Shown: piece by piece, positions 14,793 to 19,862 of the stretch
Layout: each line of letters starts with the position of its first letter
Numbering within the stretch: position 1 is the stretch's first letter
Assembly (NCBI GenBank): GCA_030038955.1
Contig: JASHQV010000434.1
Span: forward strand, 1-19,862
Reading direction: 5' to 3'
Length of the DNA stretch: 19,862 nt
Source: Solirubrobacteraceae bacterium
GTDB taxonomy: Bacteria; Actinomycetota; Thermoleophilia; Solirubrobacterales; Solirubrobacteraceae
The notes under the pieces: model-generated
The model's input: the letters and a program-made list of their open reading frames with translations, nothing else
Told to the model about the DNA's origin: nothing
The model's database searches: none
Program-made: the position numbers and the translations under genes

Positions 14793-15677
14793 TCAGGCGC
14801 TGGCGCTGGGCTGCGGCACCCGGCGATCGAGGAAGCTCCGCATCAGCGTCGCGACCTGCTCGCCGGCGCTCTCGAGCAGGAAGTGGCCGCCTTCGAGCAG
14901 GTGGATCTCGGCGCCGGGCGAGTCTTGGGCGAACGCCCGGGCGCCGTCCGGCCCGAAGATCGGATCGTTCTTGCCCCAGACGGCGAGTACCGGCACCCCG
15001 CTCGCGCGCAGGTAGTCGTGCAGCGCCGGGTAGAGCGGCGGGTTGGTGGCGTAGTCGCGGAACAGCTGGAGCTGGATCAGGTCGTTGCCCGGGCGCGAGA
15101 GCAGCGCGTGGTCGTGATGCCATGTGTCCGGGCTGACCAGCGTCTGATCGCTGACACCGGTGACGTACTGCCATCTGGTCAGATCAAGCGTGAGCGCCGC
15201 GCGGATGGCGGCTTCCTGCTCACCCTCGGGATGGCTTTGGTAGTCCCAGATCGTCTTCCAGAAGCTCTCGACGAAGCCGACGTCGTACCCGTTGCCGTTC
15301 TGCGTGACGATCGCGGTGAGGGCATCGGGGTGGCGCAAGGCCATCCGCCAGCCGATCGGGGCGCCATAGTCGTGGACGTAGATCGCGCAGCGCATCACGC
15401 CCAGTTCGGCGAGCAACGCGACCGTGACATCGGTGAGAGCGTCGAACGTGTAGTCGAACTGCTCCACGGGCGGGGCGTCGGACAGGCCGAAGCCCAAGTG
15501 GTCCGGGGCGATCACGTGGTACCTGTCCGCCAGGGTCGTGATCAGGTCGCGGAACATGAACGAGCTGGCCGGGAACCCGTGCAGCAACACGACCGCGGGC
15601 GCGTTGCGAGGGCCGGCCTCGCGGTAGAACAGCTGATGTCCATCGATCGTCGCGTAGCGGTAGTGAACGTTCGACAT
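14793..15677 (-). CDS. Alpha/beta hydrolase (epoxide hydrolase/dehalogenase-like)
   Basis: The 294-aa protein has the full catalytic set. The oxyanion motif is HGFP (33-36), the nucleophile is Asp103 in VHDYGAPIGWR, the acid Asp238 is in WGKNDPIFG and the base His265 in EGGHFLLE. An Asp nucleophile points to hydrolysis of epoxides or carbon-halogen bonds rather than esters. The motif DYGAP differs from the DWGG of classical dehalogenases and epoxide hydrolases, so the substrate is open. The cap covers about residues 130-215. The ATG at 15677 has AAGGAG upstream. It leads the hydrolase-SDR-TMEM175 run and lies downstream of the LuxR-type regulator, the likely controller. Confidence 0.92.
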   Translation of the reverse strand: MSNVHYRYATIDGHQLFYREAGPRNAPAVVLLHGFPASSFMFRDLITTLADRYHVIAPDHLGFGLSDAPPVEQFDYTFDALTDVTVALLAELGVMRCAIYVHDYGAPIGWRMALRHPDALTAIVTQNGNGYDVGFVESFWKTIWDYQSHPEGEQEAAIRAALTLDLTRWQYVTGVSDQTLVSPDTWHHDHALLSRPGNDLIQLQLFRDYATNPPLYPALHDYLRASGVPVLAVWGKNDPIFGPDGARAFAQDSPGAEIHLLEGGHFLLESAGEQVATLMRSFLDRRVPQPSASA

Positions 15678-15801
15678 CGTCCTTGCTCCTTAGACACTTG
15701 GGATCCGGGAAGTCCGGCGTGAGCGGCCCGTGGCTGGCGCCACTTGAGCAGCGTGGCATCGCATCGGCCTCGTTCGCGCCCGAGACGGACACCGGCATCG
15801 C

Positions 15802-15827
15802 CCCCGGTCATAGGGGATTTCCCGGGG
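15802..15827. terminator. Hairpin just after the LuxR-type regulator gene
   Basis: CCCCGG (15802-15807) and CCGGGG (15822-15827) can pair around a 14-base loop. It lies 4 bases beyond the regulator stop (minus strand) and 124 bases before the hydrolase start. There is no U-tract, so at most it is a partial terminator or processing site. Confidence 0.3.
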
Positions 15828-15831
15828 CAGC

Positions 15832-18579
15832 TCAGCGGCGCAGCTGCCGCCGGGAGCTGACATCGAGCTTGGCGAAGATCTTGCTGAGGTGCCACTCGAC
15901 GGTGCGGGGGCTGATGAACAGCCGCTCGCCGATCTCTGCATTGGAAAGCCCGTCGCGCACGAGCCGCGTGATCTGCGCTTCCTGCGGGGTGAGCTGGTTC
16001 GAGCCGGCGTCGCTGCGCTTGCGGACCGTCTCGCCGGTGGCGCTGAGCTCCCGAGCCGCTGCTGCCGCGAACGCCTCCATGCCCATCGACGTGAACATCG
16101 TGTGCGCCGTGCGCAGTTGCTGCCGTGCCTCGCTGCGACGCTTGTGCCTGCGCAGCCATTCGCCGTAGTGGAGATGGGCGCGGCCCAGCTCCCCGCGAAT
16201 GCGAGTTCGGGCGAGCCGCTCGATCGCCTCGCGATAACAGGGCTCGGCGTCGTCCACCACGCTGACCAGTGCCTGGCAGCGCGCCTGCAGCCCGAGCGCC
16301 CAGGCGCTGCCACTTGCCTCGGTCATCACCCGCAGGCGTGCGAGCGCCGCCGATGCCACCTCGTCTGCTCCGGTGTGCGACGCCGCGGTCACCAGCTCCG
16401 CCAGGGAGCCCCAGGTGACGACTCCCATCTCCTGGCCTGGCTCGGCCGCGCGCCGAGCCGCCGGCAACGCCTCCTTGTAGCGCCCGAGGCTGTTCAGCAA
16501 CGTCGCCTGCATCCAGCCTGCGGCGATCAGGCCGACCCCCTCGCCGCGCTCCGCCGATTCGCGGGATGTCGCGTCGATCAGCGCGGTGGCCCGGTCTGCA
16601 TGGCCCCGCCAAACGGCGATCAGCTGCGCGGCATACGGAAGCTCATGTAGGCCCGTGCCCTCGCGGATCGCTTCGAGCTGTGCCAGCAGCGACTCAGCGG
16701 CTGCCAGCTCCCCGGAGAACACCTGCATGACGATCCGCTGGGTGAGTGCCAGCGGCATCGGGGTTAGCGTCCCCGACTCCTGGGCGAGTTCGACGAACCG
16801 GGCCGTGAGCGCGTCGCCCGCCTCGTCGACCCACAGGTCGAATGCGATCGTGCAGGCGAACCACAGGCGTCGCAGGTCCAACTCGGATCGATCGCGCAGG
16901 AAGGCATCCAATGCCTGCCTCAGCAGCCGGACCCCGGCCGGATATCCATCCCGGTAGCGGCGGGCTAGGCCGTTCAGCAGCAGCCCGGAGGGGCTCTGGG
17001 ACTCCTGCGGAGGGATCGCGGCCGCGGCGGCTCCGGAGAGCTCGCGGAGGTGGGGGCCGTGGCTGAGATGGCCTACGAACCATCCGGCCTGCAGCGCTTC
17101 CAGGTATGTGTCCTGGGCGGTCGCCATGTCGAGCGTCTCCAGCTGAGCCGCCGCTCGGAGTAGCAGGCGCGGCGCCTCATGGCCCCGGTTCAGGGTGAAC
17201 GCGAGCCGGGCTCGCAAGAGGTCTGCCTGGGCGCGCCCGAGCGTGCCGCTCAGGCTCGCCTGAGCGCGCACGACCAACCCGAGCGATTCCTCCGGCATCC
17301 CCGCCAGATACCTGGCCTGGGCAGCGGCCAGCAGCCGGTGGGCGCGGCGTGCCAGATCGGGTGTCAGCTCGGCCGCGCGCTCCAAGAATGCGGCTGCGGC
17401 CGCGGGGCCGCCTCGTGCCTGGGCTCGCTGCGCGCGATCCTCGAGCTCGGCGGCGACGTCTTCGTCCTCTCCGGTCGCCGCCTGGGCTCGGTGCCACACG
17501 CGACGATCCGGATCCGCGACCGGGTCCGTGACCTGCGCCAGCCCCCAGTGGGCCTTACGCCGGTCCTCCGTCGCCGCAGCGCGATAGATGGCCGATCGCA
17601 GAAGCGGATGGCGGAAGGTCACCCTGGAGCCGAGCTCCACGAAGCGCGTCGCAGCCTCTCGCGCGGCAAGGTCTGTCTCCATCGTGATCCCGAGCTGGTC
17701 GGCCGCGCGCCAGACCAGCAACGGGTCACCCGTCGGTTCGGCCGCGGCGAGCAGCAGGACCTGACGCGTCGCGGGTGGCAGGGTAGCGATCTGCCGCCGG
17801 AAGCTCTCCTCGATCCGCCGCGGCAGGGCAACGGAGCTGAGCAGACCAAACCCGCCGGCCAACTCGGCGGGGGTAAAGCCGCGCGGCAGCTCCAGCAGCG
17901 CCAGCGGATTGCCCTGGCTCTCGGCGACGATTCGCTCCAGCACGGCGTCATCCGCCGGTCCGGGATGCACCAGCGCCAGCAGCTCGCGGGCCTGCTCGTC
18001 AGGCAAACCGCCGATGCGCAGCTCGGGCAGGTCAGCCAGCTCCCCGGCTTCGGGTAGCTCGGTGGCATCGCGTAGGCCGAAGATCATCGCCACCGACTCG
18101 GCTCGCAGGCGCCTTGCCGCGAAGCCCAATACCTGCGACGTTTCCCGGTCGAGCCACTGGGCGTCGTCGATCAGCAACAACAGGGGCTGTGCCTGGGCGG
18201 CATCGGCGAGCAGACCCAGGACTGCCAGCCCGACCTTGAACCGGTCCGGCGGGCTTCCGGCGCTCAGCCCGAACGCGACGGCCAAGGCTTCGCTTTGCGG
18301 TCCCGGCAACCGCCGGGACCCGTCGAGCAGCGGCGCGCAGCTCTGGTGCAGCGCGGCGAACGGGAGCCCGCGCTCAGCCTCGATGCCGGCGGCCTGGACA
18401 ACTTTGAAACCGGCTGCCTGCCGCTCCATGTACCGCAGCAGGGCGGTCTTGCCGATGCCCGCCTCCCCCCGGAGCACCAGTGCCCGGCTCTCGCCGACGC
18501 GGACGTCCGCGATCAGACGGTCGAGCTGCTCACGCTCGCTGTCCCTGTCCAACAGCATCGCTGCCTCAGACGCGATCAT
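15832..18579 (-). CDS. Large ATP-binding LuxR-family regulator (LAL type)
   Basis: This 915-aa regulator has a STAND-type AAA+ ATPase module and a C-terminal DNA-binding domain. Walker A is GEAGIGKT (38-45) and Walker B is LLLLIDDAQWLD (133-144). A long helical middle region with many Ala/Leu repeats, probably TPR-like, runs from about 370 to 850. The LuxR helix-turn-helix occupies 863-915: LTPQEAQITRLVRDGLSNAE, then IGERLFISPRTVEWHLSKIF. Length and order match MalT/LAL regulators. The ATG at 18579 has AAGGAG 5 bases upstream and overlaps the stop of the CGNR gene as ATGA (18576-18579). It probably activates the hydrolase-SDR-TMEM175 genes downstream; the inducer is unknown. Confidence 0.95.
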   Translation of the reverse strand: MIASEAAMLLDRDSEREQLDRLIADVRVGESRALVLRGEAGIGKTALLRYMERQAAGFKVVQAAGIEAERGLPFAALHQSCAPLLDGSRRLPGPQSEALAVAFGLSAGSPPDRFKVGLAVLGLLADAAQAQPLLLLIDDAQWLDRETSQVLGFAARRLRAESVAMIFGLRDATELPEAGELADLPELRIGGLPDEQARELLALVHPGPADDAVLERIVAESQGNPLALLELPRGFTPAELAGGFGLLSSVALPRRIEESFRRQIATLPPATRQVLLLAAAEPTGDPLLVWRAADQLGITMETDLAAREAATRFVELGSRVTFRHPLLRSAIYRAAATEDRRKAHWGLAQVTDPVADPDRRVWHRAQAATGEDEDVAAELEDRAQRAQARGGPAAAAAFLERAAELTPDLARRAHRLLAAAQARYLAGMPEESLGLVVRAQASLSGTLGRAQADLLRARLAFTLNRGHEAPRLLLRAAAQLETLDMATAQDTYLEALQAGWFVGHLSHGPHLRELSGAAAAAIPPQESQSPSGLLLNGLARRYRDGYPAGVRLLRQALDAFLRDRSELDLRRLWFACTIAFDLWVDEAGDALTARFVELAQESGTLTPMPLALTQRIVMQVFSGELAAAESLLAQLEAIREGTGLHELPYAAQLIAVWRGHADRATALIDATSRESAERGEGVGLIAAGWMQATLLNSLGRYKEALPAARRAAEPGQEMGVVTWGSLAELVTAASHTGADEVASAALARLRVMTEASGSAWALGLQARCQALVSVVDDAEPCYREAIERLARTRIRGELGRAHLHYGEWLRRHKRRSEARQQLRTAHTMFTSMGMEAFAAAAARELSATGETVRKRSDAGSNQLTPQEAQITRLVRDGLSNAEIGERLFISPRTVEWHLSKIFAKLDVSSRRQLRR

Positions 18580-19088
18580 TCGCGCTCCTTACGGGCGGAG
18601 CCGTGCGTACGCTGATAGTGGCGACGGGCCTTCATCCGGTTGCCGCAGACGGCCATCGAGCACCAGCGCGCACGGTTGGCCGTGCTGCGGTCGATCAGGA
18701 ACAGGCGGCACTCGTCGTTTGCGCAGGGCCGCAGCCGCCCAGGATGCTCTCTGACGGTCGCGTCCCAGGCCAAGATCGCGCGGACACCGAGCTCGCGCTC
18801 CGGCTCGACCTCGAGCCTCCAGCGGATGTCGTCTCCGACCTGGGGGACACGGGACACCCCGCGGAGCAACGGACCCAACGCCGAGACTGGCAGCTCGCCA
18901 TGAACTATTCCCTGCAGCACAGGCCTGACCCGCAGCAGATGCGTCAGCTCGGCCTCCGTGCCGAGGCCGCCCACGCTGACCATCCAGGCCCGGGCGGCGT
19001 CCAGGTCCGCGAGGGTGTCCGCAATCACGCCGTCGACTACCGGCGTGCTGTTCAACACGGCGAGCAGGAAACCACCGTCGTCCGTCAC
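18576..19088 (-). CDS. CGNR zinc-finger protein (ABATE-type putative regulator)
   Basis: The 170-aa protein has an N-terminal ABATE-like region (LLAVLNSTPVVDGVIADTLA, AARAWMVSVGG) and a C-terminal CGNR zinc finger at about 119-160. The four Cys are C122, C127, C143 and C148, the last starting the CGNR motif, followed by basic MKARRHYQR. The finger is thought to bind DNA or nucleic acid; the family is described as stress-linked regulators. The N-terminal region is somewhat short. The GTG at 19088 has AAAGG 6 bases upstream. It overlaps the LuxR-type gene and is first in the run. An inverted repeat lies 15 bases before its start, suggesting regulated transcription. Confidence 0.9.
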   Translation of the reverse strand: MTDDGGFLLAVLNSTPVVDGVIADTLADLDAARAWMVSVGGLGTEAELTHLLRVRPVLQGIVHGELPVSALGPLLRGVSRVPQVGDDIRWRLEVEPERELGVRAILAWDATVREHPGRLRPCANDECRLFLIDRSTANRARWCSMAVCGNRMKARRHYQRTHGSARKERE

Positions 19089-19103
19089 CGGACACCTTTC
19101 GAA

Positions 19104-19117
19104 TTACTAACTAGTAA
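19104..19117. promoter_or_regulatory. Inverted repeat TTACTAACTAGTAA (operator candidate)
   Basis: The arms TTACTA and TAGTAA are perfect around an AC centre, in an AT-rich island of a GC-rich window. The site is 15 bases upstream of the CGNR start codon, where a promoter -10 would lie. The shape resembles operators of HxlR-type or other small winged-helix regulators; this likeness is from memory. No such regulator is seen in the window. Confidence 0.55.
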
Positions 19118-19303
19118 AAATGATGCTGCCGGTTAGGGTACCATGCTGCTTCGCGGCTCGTCGGCCGCGGTGTCTACAGGCCCTGAGTGGAAGACCCGGG
19201 GCCGAACCCGGCGGACTCCCCGGCGCGAGGCAGCCGCATCCGTGCGACTGTTGGACACATGCAAGGCCGGCAGAGACGGCGCACAACGATCTTGGGAGGC
19301 CAG

Positions 19304-19591
19304 ATGACGAAGTCGCTTGCGTGGGACCGCGTGACCGTCGCCGACGTGGAACGCGCTCTGGAGGACTACGACCGGCTCGGTGCAGAGCGCTTCTTCGTCG
19401 AGCACGGCTTCGCTCCGACGACCACCTACAAGCTGGTTCGCGGCGGACGCGACTACCCACCCAAGGCGATCTTGGGTGTTGCATACGAGTTCGCGACCGA
19501 TCAACGTCTTGCCCCGGAGGACTTCGAAGGCGGAAAGACGGGTGCGGTAAGAGTGCTCGGAAAGCTCGGCTTCACGATCGAGCACGCATGA
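19304..19591 (+). CDS. Stand-alone ScoMcrA-type N-terminal head domain protein
   Basis: This 95-aa protein looks like the N-terminal head domain of ScoMcrA-like HNH restriction enzymes. Landmarks are VERALEDYDRLGAERFFVEH, GFAPTTTYKLVRGGRDYPPK, AILGVAYEFATDQRL and GKTGAVRVLGKLGF. In the restriction enzymes this domain precedes modified-DNA-binding and HNH nuclease parts; here nothing follows in frame. The ATG at 19304 has GGGAGG 4 bases upstream; the frame is open upstream to 19187, but that part lacks similarity. It may act alone, for example as a binding module, or be the remnant of a larger gene. The assignment is from memory. Confidence 0.72.
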   Translation: MTKSLAWDRVTVADVERALEDYDRLGAERFFVEHGFAPTTTYKLVRGGRDYPPKAILGVAYEFATDQRLAPEDFEGGKTGAVRVLGKLGFTIEHA

Positions 19592-19715
19592 CTCGCGAGC
19601 GGCCTGCGCACAAGGTTCCAAGCCCATCGGACGGTCAAAGCAGGGCGCGAGTAGCGTGCGCTCTCGAAACTGAGTTGTGGACGGGCGACGAATCAAAGCG
19701 ATTGACGGTGGGTCG

Positions 19716-19768
19716 CCTTAGGACCTATCCCACTTGGATCGCACGCCCAACTGAGATAGGCCCTTAGG
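19716..19768. repeat. Two CCTTAGG palindromes and a flanking inverted repeat
   Basis: CCTTAGG occurs at 19716-19722 and 19762-19768, 46 bases apart. Between and around them GGACCTATC (19721-19729) pairs with GATAGGCCC (19755-19763) at 8 of 9 positions. The second palindrome extends to GCCCTTAGGGC-like symmetry. They lie 20-70 bases upstream of the GTG at 19788 and may be regulatory. Confidence 0.4.
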
Positions 19769-19787
19769 GCGGTGGTAGCCTCCTCGC

Positions 19788-19862
19788 GTGGACGTGGGAG
19801 TCGTGCTCATCGTGCTCTCGCTCGACGCGATCCCGGTTGGCGCTCTGCTCAGCGCCGCGTTT
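19788..19862 (+). CDS. N-terminus of a probable membrane protein, partial
   Basis: A GTG at 19788 opens 25 codons to the right edge, reading VDVGVVLIVLSLDAIPVGAL and then LSAAF. It is strongly hydrophobic, consistent with a first TM helix or signal anchor. There is no Shine-Dalgarno, but TAGCCT (19776-19781) lies 6 bases upstream, which could be a -10 element of a leaderless message. The family cannot be named from so short a piece. Confidence 0.45.
   Translation, partial: MDVGVVLIVLSLDAIPVGALLSAAF

Noticed and set aside
19588..19767. 59-codon plus ORF overlapping the head-domain stop as ATGA
   Set aside because: The overlap is suggestive, but the product is low-complexity with no family, and the frame runs through the palindromic region before the next gene.

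Overview
The window is high-GC, dense bacterial DNA with many GTG/TTG starts and several short start/stop overlaps. It carries ECF sigma factors paired with membrane-anchored proteins, a large LuxR-type ATPase regulator, a CGNR zinc-finger protein and an ArsR/MFS pair. This mix suggests a soil actinobacterium; the style of the sigma operons is most like Thermoleophilia (Solirubrobacterales, e.g. Conexibacter or Solirubrobacter). That placement is inference from gene style, not from a marker gene. I see no rRNA, tRNA, CRISPR array, insertion sequence or phage gene.

Layout. (1) 1-1281, minus: an ECF sigma factor overlaps by ATGA a one-TM protein with an FG-GAP-like extracytoplasmic region that runs off the left edge. 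(2) 1392-1910, minus: a group III truncated haemoglobin. (3) 2025-3739, plus: greA, a GNAT acetyltransferase overlapping it by GTGA, and a two-TM protein of unknown function. (4) 3740-4257: no gene found. (5) 4258-5603, minus: a 59-aa small ORF overlapping by GTGA a 389-aa protein that looks like a fusion of two actinobacterial families of unknown function. (6) 6021-6860, minus: a SAM-dependent methyltransferase, with a perfect 20-bp tandem repeat just upstream. (7) 6971-9121, minus: a second ECF sigma factor, a membrane-anchored partner overlapping it, and a stand-alone sigma region 4 ORF. (8) 9122-9863: no intact gene, but traces of a frameshifted gene on the plus strand. (9) 9864-10712, minus: a luciferase-like flavin monooxygenase. 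(10) 11060-12978, minus: ArsR-type regulator and MFS exporter, overlapping by GTGA, behind a clear promoter with inverted repeats. (11) 13357-19088, minus: a co-directional run of CGNR regulator, LuxR-type ATPase regulator, alpha/beta hydrolase, an SDR lacking the usual catalytic Tyr/Lys, and a TMEM175-type channel. (12) 19304-19862, plus: a stand-alone ScoMcrA-type head domain protein and the first 25 codons of a probable membrane protein.

How it fits together. Most units are a regulator coupled to its target: sigma factor with membrane partner (twice), ArsR with an exporter, and CGNR plus LuxR ahead of two metabolic enzymes and a channel. Six neighbouring pairs share a 4-base GTGA or ATGA overlap, so translational coupling appears to be a major control mode here. 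The less ordinary items are the two-family fusion with its coupled small ORF, the tripartite sigma operon, the catalytically atypical SDR and the isolated McrA-type head domain.
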